This document shows positions 1-5,064 of a stretch of DNA of 13,800 nt, one piece after another; positions within the stretch are counted from its first letter, which is position 1; every line of letters begins with the position of its first letter. The stretch spans positions 1 to 13,800 of the forward strand of contig JAVBQY010000005.1 of assembly GCA_031548545.1 (NCBI GenBank). The letters are read 5' to 3'. The notes under the pieces were generated by a model that was given only the letters and a program-made list of their open reading frames with translations, ran no database searches and had not been told where the DNA came from. The DNA is from UBA932 sp031548545. GTDB lineage: Bacteria; Bacteroidota; Bacteroidia; Bacteroidales; UBA932. Position numbers and translations under genes: made by a program.

Positions 1-189
1 CAGCACCCATACGGAATCCGACCAGGGGGCCGTGCGCGCACCCGCCCCCCAGGCCATATCAAAGGTGAGGCTATTGTCACCCCAGACCGTCAATTTACCT
101 ACCGTCACCGGCTGTGCCGCCAGCGGCCCGCCGGACAGCAATATCAAATCAACAAACAAACAACTAAGCAAAAAACAGATCTTCTTCAT
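1..189 (-). CDS. Secreted protein of unknown function, N-terminal 63 residues only
   Basis: An open frame runs leftwards from an ATG at 189 and leaves the window at base 1 with no stop, so the C-terminus is missing. The first ~25 residues (MKKICFLLSCLFVDLILLSG, then GPLAAQ) form a classic signal peptide: two lysines, a hydrophobic core and a likely cleavage before Q in LAA|Q. The mature part begins PVTVGKLTVWGDNSLTFDMAW and goes on to a Trp-rich WSDSVWVL. From memory, similar W-x-D-S-V-W-V starts occur in secreted Bacteroidota proteins, but I cannot name a family and assign no function. The signal peptide makes this a much better call than the opposing plus-strand frame over 32-247. The upstream side holds an 8-bp repeat and a long non-coding region. 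Confidence 0.7.
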   Translation of the reverse strand, partial: MKKICFLLSCLFVDLILLSGGPLAAQPVTVGKLTVWGDNSLTFDMAWGAGARTAPWSDSVWVL

Positions 190-201
190 ATTATTGGAAG
201 G

Positions 202-265
202 GATTAATAGACTGAGAAATCAAGGAACTAAGAGACTAAGGGGCTAAGTGATTAAGAAGTTAGGT
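202..265. repeat. Degenerate 8-bp tandem repeat, about eight copies
   Basis: Read in steps of eight, the units are GATTAATA, GACTGAGA, AATCAAGG, AACTAAGA, GACTAAGG, GGCTAAGT, GATTAAGA and AGTTAGGT, roughly consensus GACTAAGN. The central copies are the best preserved. It lies 12-76 bp upstream of the minus-strand start at 189, so it occupies that gene's leader or promoter. It might be a slippage-prone tract or a regulator array; nothing visible decides. Confidence 0.6.
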
Positions 266-270
266 AAACA

Positions 271-423
271 ACTTCCAGCCAAGGACCGGCCTATGGAAAC
301 CGGTTTTCCGCCGGTTATCGTCAGCCTTGATTTTTTTACTCACACCTTTTTTATTTTTTAAGGTGTTCGTGAGCTCCGCTGCGCTCCGGTTGCTTAATTT
401 TTGATCAAGCAAGAAAATAAGTA
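271..423. other. Non-coding stretch with three inverted repeats
   Basis: No convincing gene is visible here. It holds three hairpins: AACCGG 298-303 with CCGGTT 311-316; ACACCTT 342-348 with AAGGTGT 360-366, which can extend as CTCAC 339-343 with GTGAG 369-373; and TTGCTT 390-395 with AAGCAA 407-412. In addition, GTTGCTTAA at 389-397 is perfectly complementary to 500-508, so it could compete with the terminator-like hairpin at 425-501. I found no TAnnTTTG promoter for the gene at 189 inside this stretch. Confidence 0.45.
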
Positions 424-424
424 T

Positions 425-501
425 AAAAAAAGGAGCCGCCCTCGTGATATAACATTAGTAACAAGACGTGTATGAGAGAGAGTGTTTGAAAGCAGCTCCT
501 T
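425..501 (-). terminator. Intrinsic-terminator-like hairpin, minus strand
   Basis: On the minus strand, AAGGAGCTGCTTTC (501-488) pairs with GAGGGCGGCTCCTT (443-430) over 14 consecutive positions, three of them G-U wobbles in that RNA. Seven Ts follow directly (431-425). Because the wobbles pair only in minus-strand RNA, the structure favours leftward transcription. The loop of ~44 nt is long for a plain terminator, so the stem may also be part of an RNA body. Confidence 0.6.
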
Positions 502-700
502 AAGCAACAGACAATAAAATCCCTTGCCGCAAAATAATTTTGCAACAATAACATTTACACTTTAAATGTTTAAAATTTAAATGGCACTTGTAGTGTGGTC
601 CTTTAAGGCTTGTTTTAATCAAGAGGTCTTACGAAACCCATAATATCTAAACAAACCAGGCCCACACCAATTTTACGATTTGTTTTTGAAGGAAAAAATC
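425..700 (-). ncRNA. Candidate structured small RNA upstream of the T-tract hairpin
   Basis: Reading leftwards this segment holds: a GATTTG/CAAATC hairpin (677-682 with 701-706); a stem of 10 positions with one mismatch joining 658-667 and 593-602, which encloses smaller hairpins such as CTTG...CAAG; a perfect hairpin GCAAAAT/ATTTTGC at 529-543; and the terminator-like hairpin. A -7-like box TAGATTTG lies on the minus strand at 708-701 but has no TTG at the right distance, so the 5' end is uncertain and transcription could instead enter from the promoter at 856-885. It lacks the hallmarks I know for tmRNA, RNase P RNA or SRP RNA. It could also be a decayed mobile element. Confidence 0.35.
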
Positions 701-717
701 CAAATCTAAACGAAATG

Positions 718-850
718 AAAAAAAGGGGTGGGCGCTGGCTTTAAATTCTCGATATTATAGAAAGTTCGTAAGTTTCTTGATAGAGCAAGTAAAGCCAACG
801 CCAATGCGCCCGAAGGCACATGAGTTAAGGGGAAGTAAAGAACGTTTTAA
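718..850 (-). ncRNA. Candidate ~130-nt small RNA with a long hairpin
   Basis: Downstream of the minus-strand promoter at 856-885, the transcript would begin near 850. The positions 790-802 and 731-743 (TAAAGCCAACGCC and GGCGCTGGCTTTA on the plus strand) are complementary at 12 of 13 positions, with one C-A mismatch. They enclose 46 nt that can continue the stem through CTC/GAG and GAAA/TTTC. Six bases past the stem a run of seven Ts (724-718) could end transcription. A small GCC-CGAA-GGC hairpin sits at 806-818. No ORF of note lies inside. I do not recognise the family; the overall inverted-repeat shape could also belong to a MITE-like element. Confidence 0.4.
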
Positions 851-855
851 CGGAG

Positions 856-885
856 CAAAGTTAATTTTTTTATTTTATTCTGCAA
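856..885 (-). promoter_or_regulatory. Bacteroidota-type promoter firing leftwards
   Basis: On the minus strand TTG (885-883), 19 bases, then TAACTTTG (863-856) match the -33 and -7 consensus TTG-N19-TAnnTTTG. A start near 850 follows. No gene starts within 650 bp downstream, so the likely product is the structured non-coding region or a very long leader for the gene at 189. Confidence 0.55.
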
Positions 886-955
886 GCAATCTGATGTGAA
901 ATAGTGTGAATTTTACTGGCATGCTTTTTGTAGCTATCCCCTTAAAATATATCCC

Positions 956-1237
956 ATGATGGAGAATGTGATTGTTAATGAAAAGGAGTCGCGCTTTGAA
1001 TGGTGCAAGGATGATTGCCTGGCTACCATTGATTACACGGAAACAGAGGGTGGCAAGGTCTTGCGCCTGACACATGCTTATGTGCCGCCGCCCGGACGCG
1101 GAAAAGGTATAGGACATGCTTTGGTGAAAGAAGTGCTGGACGAGATCCGGGAGCGCAAACAAAAGCTTGTACCGGTCTGTCCCTTTATTGTACAATATAT
1201 CCGCGAATACCCTGAATACAAAGACCTCCTTGCCTGA
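956..1237 (+). CDS. Small GNAT-family N-acetyltransferase, YjdJ-like
   Basis: A 93-residue protein with a minimal GNAT fold, the size usual for YjdJ-type acetyltransferases. Residues 24-45 contain the central strands (TIDYTETEGG, then RLTHAYVP). Residues 44-53 (PPPGRGKGIG) are the acetyl-CoA pyrophosphate-binding motif A. The end, CPFIVQYIREYPEYKDLL (from Cys75), is the conserved tail of this subfamily. The acceptor substrate is unknown. Two consecutive ATG codons (956 and 959) are possible starts and neither has a Shine-Dalgarno sequence. The next gene follows after 27 T-rich bases and encodes a YjdI-like iron-sulfur protein; the same pair adjoins in E. coli, which supports both calls and suggests a joint, undefined role. 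Confidence 0.85.
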   Translation: MMENVIVNEKESRFEWCKDDCLATIDYTETEGGKVLRLTHAYVPPPGRGKGIGHALVKEVLDEIRERKQKLVPVCPFIVQYIREYPEYKDLLA

Positions 1238-1264
1238 TTTTTTATCTCTCTATTTTTTAGTCTT

Positions 1265-1504
1265 ATGAATATAGTAAAAAGATACTCTAACGGTGAAGTG
1301 ACTATTGTGTGGAAGCCGGCGCTCTGCTGCCATTCTGCCATCTGTGTGAATGGACTGCCGAAAGTTTTTTTGCCGAATGAACGCCCCTGGATTAATCCCA
1401 TGGCGGCGCCTACCGAAGAACTGAAACGCCAGTGCGATGAGTGCCCTACCGGCGCCCTGAGCTGGTATATGAACGCGGATGGTCCCGGTGAAGGAAACGA
1501 CTAA
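1265..1504 (+). CDS. Divergent 4Fe-4S mono-cluster protein, YjdI-like
   Basis: A 79-residue cytoplasmic protein of the Fer4_19 type. It shows the family's pattern: W16-KPALCCHSAICVNGLPKVF, then RPWINP, then a C-terminal CDECPTGALSW. Candidate cluster ligands are Cys21 or Cys22, Cys27, Cys57 and Cys60. Length agrees with the E. coli relative. The reaction it serves is unknown; the cluster suggests electron transfer or sensing. It probably shares a transcript with the GNAT gene just upstream. Its TAA stop (1502-1504) overlaps the TAG stop of the convergent gene (1503-1501) in the tetramer CTAA, leaving no room for a terminator between the two. Confidence 0.85.
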   Translation: MNIVKRYSNGEVTIVWKPALCCHSAICVNGLPKVFLPNERPWINPMAAPTEELKRQCDECPTGALSWYMNADGPGEGND

Positions 1505-2055
1505 CGTTTCCCGCCTCCGATAAAGAACCCGGCTTTGACGCTGATGTAATTCAATGTAAAGTCATCGGCGTCCTTTCCTGCATAGTTATATTCGGCCGAG
1601 AGCCGGATGTGCCAGACATCAACCCCAAGGCGTGCCATCACGCCGAAGTTCGTACGGGTGGGCTGTGTGTAGGCCGGAGTTCCGGCGGTTGTTTCTACGG
1701 TTTCCCCGGGAATAATATAGGCGCCCAACCCGGCGCCCGCAAAGGGCCTGAATAGGGCTTTGGGCAGGATGTAATAATCGGCCGTGGGCATTACCGAGTA
1801 GATAAACGTAGTGGGTAGGATCAGGTCAAGCAGGTGCTTTCCGCCCGTCCACAGCATTTCACCCCGCAGCCCTGCGGAAAAATGGGTATTAAGGGCATAT
1901 TTCGGCTCCAGGTACATGATGAAGCCCGGGTTGTAATCTTCAAACGGAAGGCCGAAACCTAAGCCCATATCCACACGGAAAGGTTGATAATCCTGCGCCT
2001 GAACAGTCGTCATGCCGCAGGTGAAAAACAGTATGGCAAAAAATATTTTTTTCAT
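1501..2055 (-). CDS. Small outer-membrane beta-barrel protein
   Basis: 184 residues starting at the ATG at 2055. An upstream in-frame ATG at 2121 would place 22 polar and aromatic residues before the signal peptide and overlap the tsf terminator, so I reject it. MKKIFFAILFFTCGMTTVQA is a signal peptide with cleavage before QD. The mature part alternates short amphipathic strands rich in Gly and aromatics (VDMGLGFGLPF, FSAGLRGEMLW, LFRPFAGAGLGAYI, FGVMARLGVDV, IRLSAEYNYAG, ISVKAGFFIGG), as expected for an eight-stranded OMP_b-brl or OmpW-like barrel. The 'FRPFAGAGLGAY' stretch is typical of that group. No catalytic motif is visible, and its cargo or role cannot be read from the sequence. Confidence 0.8.
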   Translation of the reverse strand: MKKIFFAILFFTCGMTTVQAQDYQPFRVDMGLGFGLPFEDYNPGFIMYLEPKYALNTHFSAGLRGEMLWTGGKHLLDLILPTTFIYSVMPTADYYILPKALFRPFAGAGLGAYIIPGETVETTAGTPAYTQPTRTNFGVMARLGVDVWHIRLSAEYNYAGKDADDFTLNYISVKAGFFIGGGKR

Positions 2056-2077
2056 ATTATAATTGATTGTGTAGCAA

Positions 2078-2085
2078 CAAAAATA
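2078..2085 (-). promoter_or_regulatory. Possible -7 box for the barrel gene
   Basis: TATTTTTG on the minus strand (2085-2078) fits TAnnTTTG and lies 22 bases before the ATG at 2055. The nearest TTG upstream (2113-2111) is 25 bases away, further than usual, so the -33 element is poor. Confidence 0.3.
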
Positions 2086-2087
2086 AT

Positions 2088-2119
2088 AAAAAAAGTGCAC
2101 CCGGTTATCCCAAGTGCAC
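2088..2119 (-). terminator. Terminator of the rplM-rpsI-rpsB-tsf operon
   Basis: GTGCAC (2119-2114) pairs with GTGCAC (2100-2095) across a 13-nt loop. A T tract follows on the minus strand (2094-2088), continuing T-rich beyond. It sits 29 bases past the tsf stop codon. The sextamer is self-complementary, so it might also be a protein site, but stem plus T run fits a terminator better. Confidence 0.65.
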
Positions 2120-2147
2120 ATTTTTATTGCTGATAAGAATCTAAGTC

Positions 2148-2984
2148 TTAGTCATTCAAAGAGAAACGGCGGAAAGCGGTGATCTTGGCTTCGGCGTCTA
2201 CGCTTTTCAGGTAGGCGGCTACGCTGATTTTACCGTCTTTTACGAAGGTTTGTTCTTCCAGTGTGCTTTCTTTGAAGAACTTGCCTAATTTACCCTGGGC
2301 AATCTGTTCGATCATGTTCTCGGGTTTACCGGCCATTTTCGGATCTTGTTTGATTTGCTCGCGGGCAATTTCCAGTTCTTTTTCGATCACTTCTTTCGGA
2401 CAGTCATCCTTGCTGATGGATACCGGAGCCATAGCGGTAATCTGCATGGCGATATCACGGCCGGCCTGTTCGTCGATTTTTTTACTGAAACCAACGATGG
2501 TAGCTACCTTTCCATTGGTGTGGATATAAGAGCAGATATATTCGGTTTCGATTTTACCGTAGTAAGGAACAGCGTGTTTTTCGCCGCTCTTGCCGGTTTG
2601 CTGGGTTACCAGGTCTTCGATGGTCATTTCGCCAATACGGGCTTTCATCAGGGACTCCAAATCGGCAGGCGATTCAGCCAGGGCCGTGTCGGCAATGCTG
2701 TTGGCCAATGCTTGGAACTCGGCGTTTTTAGCTACGAAGTCGGTTTCGCAACCCAGGCATACCAGGATGGCTTTCTTGAAGTCGGTCGAAACCTTGGCGA
2801 TTACAGCGCCTTCGGTGGTTTCACGCTCTGCACGCTTGGCCGCTACCAGTTTACCTTTTTCACGGATAATTTCTTTGGCACGTTCGAAATCGCCGTTTGC
2901 TTCTACCAGGGCGGTTTTACAATCCATCATGCCGGCGCCGGTCATTTGGCGCAATTTTGCTACATCAGATGCTTTAATTTCCAT
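2148..2984 (-). CDS. tsf: Translation elongation factor Ts
   Basis: EF-Ts, 278 residues, the cytosolic exchange factor that releases GDP from EF-Tu. The N-terminal UBA-like domain reads SDVAKLRQMTGAGMMDCKTA (residues 6-25), nearly invariant in the family. TDFVAKN at 81-87 is the motif that contacts EF-Tu. The dimerisation/core region runs to FRRFSLND at the end. Length is like E. coli EF-Ts (~283), while Bacteroides proteins I recall are ~330 aa; the segment around 'EKELEIAREQIKQDPKMAGK' lacks the extra ~50 residues those carry. The start is fixed by conservation and by an unusually clear Shine-Dalgarno sequence. It is last in the operon, 90 bases after rpsB. Confidence 0.97.
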   Translation of the reverse strand: MEIKASDVAKLRQMTGAGMMDCKTALVEANGDFERAKEIIREKGKLVAAKRAERETTEGAVIAKVSTDFKKAILVCLGCETDFVAKNAEFQALANSIADTALAESPADLESLMKARIGEMTIEDLVTQQTGKSGEKHAVPYYGKIETEYICSYIHTNGKVATIVGFSKKIDEQAGRDIAMQITAMAPVSISKDDCPKEVIEKELEIAREQIKQDPKMAGKPENMIEQIAQGKLGKFFKESTLEEQTFVKDGKISVAAYLKSVDAEAKITAFRRFSLND

Positions 2985-2993
2985 ATATTAAAA

Positions 2994-3000
2994 TCTCCTT
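2994..3000 (-). promoter_or_regulatory. Strong Shine-Dalgarno sequence of tsf
   Basis: AAGGAGA on the minus strand (3000-2994) lies nine bases before the tsf ATG. The other genes here have no comparable site, as is usual for Bacteroidota, so this one stands out and supports the chosen start. Confidence 0.65.
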
Positions 3001-3013
3001 GTTTTAATCATAG

Positions 3014-3037
3014 AGGGGCGGATATTGTTCCGCCCCT
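3014..3037 (-). promoter_or_regulatory. GC-rich rpsB-tsf intergenic hairpin
   Basis: AGGGGCGGA (3037-3029 on the minus strand) pairs perfectly with TCCGCCCCT (3022-3014) around a 6-nt loop. No T run follows, so it is not a standard intrinsic terminator. Lying between rpsB and tsf it may slow or partly stop transcription, protect the upstream RNA from exonucleases, or be an RNase processing site that sets the S2 to EF-Ts ratio. Confidence 0.6.
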
Positions 3038-3074
3038 GCATTAGTTTATTTACGAATGTACTTCGTCTTTTAAA

Positions 3075-3887
3075 TTACTCGGCGGCCGGAGCTTCTGTAG
3101 CTGCGCCTTCGGGTTTTCCTTTACGTGCGCGGAGTTTTTTTCCGCCTTCGGAATCGTTGCCGTCCTTAGCTTGTACGGCTGCGTTTTTCTCTTTTTCCTG
3201 ACGGTGTTCTGCGTTGCCTTCTTCAATGGCTTTGCACATAACATCCATGATCAGGGAGATAGAAGTTGCCGCGTCGTCGTTGGCCGGAATCACAAAATCA
3301 ACGGGTGTAGGGTCGCAACAGGTATCTACCATGGCGATTACCGGGATGCTCAGACGGTTGGCTTCTTTAACGGCATTGTTTTCCTTTTGCACGTCAATCA
3401 CAAACAAGGCGGCGGGCAAGCGGTTCAGGTCGGCGATAGAGCCGAGGTTCTTTTCCAGCTTGGCGCGTTGACGGGTAACCTGGAGGCGTTCGCGTTTGGC
3501 GAGCGTTTCGAAAGTACCGTCGGTAATCATCTTGTCGATGGTGTTCATTTTTTTCACGGCTTTGCGGATCGTCGGGAAGTTGGTGAGCATACCGCCCGGC
3601 CAGCGTTCCGTAACGTAAGGCATATTTACCGCTTTAGCTTTTTCTGCTACGATGTCTTTAGCTTGTTTTTTAGTCGCTACGAACAGCACCTTGCGGCCTG
3701 AGCGGGCGAGCTGACGAACCACGTTAGCGGCCTCGTCTATTTTGATAACGGATTTGTGCAGGTCAATAATATGGTTGCCGTTCTTCTCCATGAAGATGTA
3801 CGGCGCCATTTTCGGGCACCATTTGCGTTTTTTGTGTCCGAAGTGTACACCTGCGTCCAGTAATTCTTGGAAATTGGTTCTTGACAT
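3075..3887 (-). CDS. rpsB: 30S ribosomal protein S2
   Basis: 270 residues. The N-terminus MSRTNFQELLDAGVHFGHKKRKWCPKM is the S2 hallmark, followed by PYIFMEKNGNHIIDL, VLFVATKKQA, ERWPGGMLTNF and PAALFVIDVQKENNAVKEA with IPVIAMVDTCCDPTPVDFVIPANDDA, all classic S2 signatures. S2 joins the small subunit late and lies at its back near S1, S8 and the mRNA exit. The last ~45 residues (from about EHRQEKEKN) are a charged, Ala-rich, low-complexity tail like those of other Bacteroidota S2 proteins. The gene follows rpsI by 144 bases that contain a structured leader, and precedes tsf. Confidence 0.98.
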   Translation of the reverse strand: MSRTNFQELLDAGVHFGHKKRKWCPKMAPYIFMEKNGNHIIDLHKSVIKIDEAANVVRQLARSGRKVLFVATKKQAKDIVAEKAKAVNMPYVTERWPGGMLTNFPTIRKAVKKMNTIDKMITDGTFETLAKRERLQVTRQRAKLEKNLGSIADLNRLPAALFVIDVQKENNAVKEANRLSIPVIAMVDTCCDPTPVDFVIPANDDAATSISLIMDVMCKAIEEGNAEHRQEKEKNAAVQAKDGNDSEGGKKLRARKGKPEGAATEAPAAE

Positions 3888-3924
3888 GTTTTCTTTGTTT
3901 ATTACTTTTTTTACTCTTTACTTC

Positions 3925-3988
3925 AACCAACGGGTAGTAGCCTGGCTAATCCGGTTGGTTTTCCGCGGAAGGGCAACCTTAAAAGGTT
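3925..3988 (-). promoter_or_regulatory. Structured leader of rpsB, possible S2 autoregulatory site
   Basis: The rpsI-rpsB gap contains several paired elements on the minus strand: AACCTTTTAAGGTT (3988-3975), the perfect palindrome TTCCGCGGAA (3970-3961), and a stem AACCAACCGG (3960-3951) with CCCGTTGGTT (3934-3925), nine of ten paired, enclosing TAGCC/GGCTA. The tract after it is A-rich, so it is not a terminator. S2 is known to repress its own mRNA through a leader in other bacteria; that this element does so here is inference. Confidence 0.4.
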
Positions 3989-4032
3989 TACGCAGCCACT
4001 GCAACCCTGTCCGTGCGAAAATCAGGCAACGA

Positions 4033-4422
4033 TTAACGTTTGCTGAATTGGAAGCGTCTGCGTGCGCCGGGTTGGCCGGGTTTCTTACGTTCCACCTCAC
4101 GGGGGTCACGGGTCAACAGGCCATTGGCTTTCAATACCGGACGGTAAGCTTCTTTGTCGATGTCGCACAATGCACGGGCAATCGCCAAGCGAAGCGCTTC
4201 GGCCTGTCCTTTTACTCCGCCGCCATCAAGGTTGGCCTTGATGTCAAAATTGGCGATAGTGCCGGTCAGTTCGAGGGGCTGCTTAACGATGTACTGCAAG
4301 GTACCCATCGGAAAGTAAGTTTCCAGGGGGCGGTCATTAATGGTAATGGCGCCTTTGCCGGGGTTCACGTAAACGCGAGCAATTGCTGATTTTCTTCTTC
4401 CAAGTGCGTTAATTACTTCCAT
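4033..4422 (-). CDS. rpsI: 30S ribosomal protein S9
   Basis: 129 residues, full length for S9. It begins MEVINALGRRKSAIARVYVNPG, carries GKGAITINDRPLETYFP, LTGTIANFDIKANLDGGG and GQAEALRLAIARAL, and ends in the basic tail GQPGARRRFQFSKR. That C-terminal arm reaches the P-site tRNA in the 30S subunit, and the last residues SKR are the conserved ones. The ATG follows the rplM stop by three bases, so the two genes are almost certainly cotranscribed and probably translationally coupled, as in most bacteria. Confidence 0.98.
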   Translation of the reverse strand: MEVINALGRRKSAIARVYVNPGKGAITINDRPLETYFPMGTLQYIVKQPLELTGTIANFDIKANLDGGGVKGQAEALRLAIARALCDIDKEAYRPVLKANGLLTRDPREVERKKPGQPGARRRFQFSKR

Positions 4423-4425
4423 GCG

Positions 4426-4881
4426 TTACTTAAGGTCGTTAAAATTAATTTGTTTGGGGCTTTGCGCCTGGTGTTTGTGCTCGCCGCCTACATATACATG
4501 CAGGTTGCGGAACAGTTCTGCGCCGAGGCGGTTTTTCGGAAGCATGCCTCTTACAGCTTCCTCTACTACGGCATGAGGCTTACGGCTCAGCAACTCCTTG
4601 GGAGTAGCGAAACGTTGCCCGCCGGGATAGCCGGTGTGACGTACGTACACCTTGTCGGTCATCTTCTTACCCGTGAGGCGGATTTTTTCAGCGTTGATAA
4701 TGATTACATTATCTCCGCAATCCACGTGGGGGGTATAGTTAACCTTGCGTTTACCGCGCAGCAATAAAGCTACTTGTGAAGCAAGGCGACCCAACACTAC
4801 ATCCGTGGCATCAATCAGCACCCACTCCTTGTTAACGGTGGCTGCGTTGGCCGATACGGTTTTGTAACTCTGTGTGTCCAC
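4426..4881 (-). CDS. rplM: 50S ribosomal protein L13
   Basis: Called from a GTG at 4881 to give 151 residues, VDTQSYKTVSANAATVNKEW onward, which lines up with the usual start (M-D-T-L-S-Y-K-T). An in-frame ATG at 4929 would add MGGSQQIIGINLKINK, which looks like leader rather than L13, and would lie only about ten bases after the predicted transcription start. Conserved L13 parts include WVLIDATDVVLGRLAS, TPHVDCGDNVIIINAEK, HTGYPGGQRF, VRGMLPKNRLG and LHVYVGGEHKHQAQ. L13 is an early assembly protein of the 50S subunit. It is first in the operon with rpsI, rpsB and tsf. Confidence 0.95.
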   Translation of the reverse strand: MDTQSYKTVSANAATVNKEWVLIDATDVVLGRLASQVALLLRGKRKVNYTPHVDCGDNVIIINAEKIRLTGKKMTDKVYVRHTGYPGGQRFATPKELLSRKPHAVVEEAVRGMLPKNRLGAELFRNLHVYVGGEHKHQAQSPKQINFNDLK

Positions 4882-4943
4882 TTTGTTGATTTTTAAGTTA
4901 ATACCTATAATTTGTTGCGATCCACCCATAAAATGAGGGGCTG

Positions 4944-4973
4944 CAAAGATAATACTTATTTTTTAAATATCAA
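4944..4973 (-). promoter_or_regulatory. Promoter of the rplM operon
   Basis: On the minus strand TTG (4973-4971), 19 bases, then TATCTTTG (4951-4944): a textbook match to the Bacteroidota consensus. Transcription would begin near 4938, giving a ~57-nt leader before the GTG start of rplM. Confidence 0.75.
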
Positions 4974-4989
4974 CAATGCGATGTTGATA
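4968..4989. repeat. Palindrome holding both divergent -33 elements
   Basis: TATCAACA (4968-4975) and TGTTGATA (4982-4989) are perfect inverted copies with a 6-bp spacer. The TTG of the rplM promoter lies in the left arm (minus strand) and that of the lemA promoter in the right arm. It is a possible operator, or simply two promoters arranged symmetrically. Confidence 0.6.
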
Positions 4990-5012
4990 AGTTGAAAAAA
5001 TATGTACCTTTG
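4984..5012 (+). promoter_or_regulatory. Promoter of the lemA operon
   Basis: TTG (4984-4986), 18 bases, then TACCTTTG (5005-5012) fits TTG-N18-TAnnTTTG. A start near 5018 gives an A-rich, Shine-Dalgarno-free leader of ~47 nt before the ATG at 5065. Confidence 0.7.
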
Positions 5013-5064
5013 TAAGTATGAAAGAACAGATAATTATAAAAATAAAAAATATAAAAATTAAATC

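Noticed and set aside
32..247. Plus-strand frame of 71 residues
   Set aside because: It opposes a frame with a clear signal peptide, runs through the octamer repeat and has no recognisable motif.
425..850. CRISPR array, tmRNA, RNase P RNA or SRP RNA
   Set aside because: No regularly spaced direct repeats and none of the conserved cores of those RNAs could be found on either strand.
2095..2119. GTGCAC repeat as the operator of a regulator
   Set aside because: The sextamers are far apart with an immediate T tract after the tsf gene, which fits a terminator more simply.
2095..2121. Upstream start for the beta-barrel gene at 2121
   Set aside because: It would put the start inside the tsf terminator stem and bury the signal peptide behind 22 residues.
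2346..3044. Long plus-strand frame opposite tsf, and similar frames opposite rpsB (3171-3701) and rpsI (3742-4389)
   Set aside because: They are mirror frames of highly conserved translation genes and their translations show no domain.
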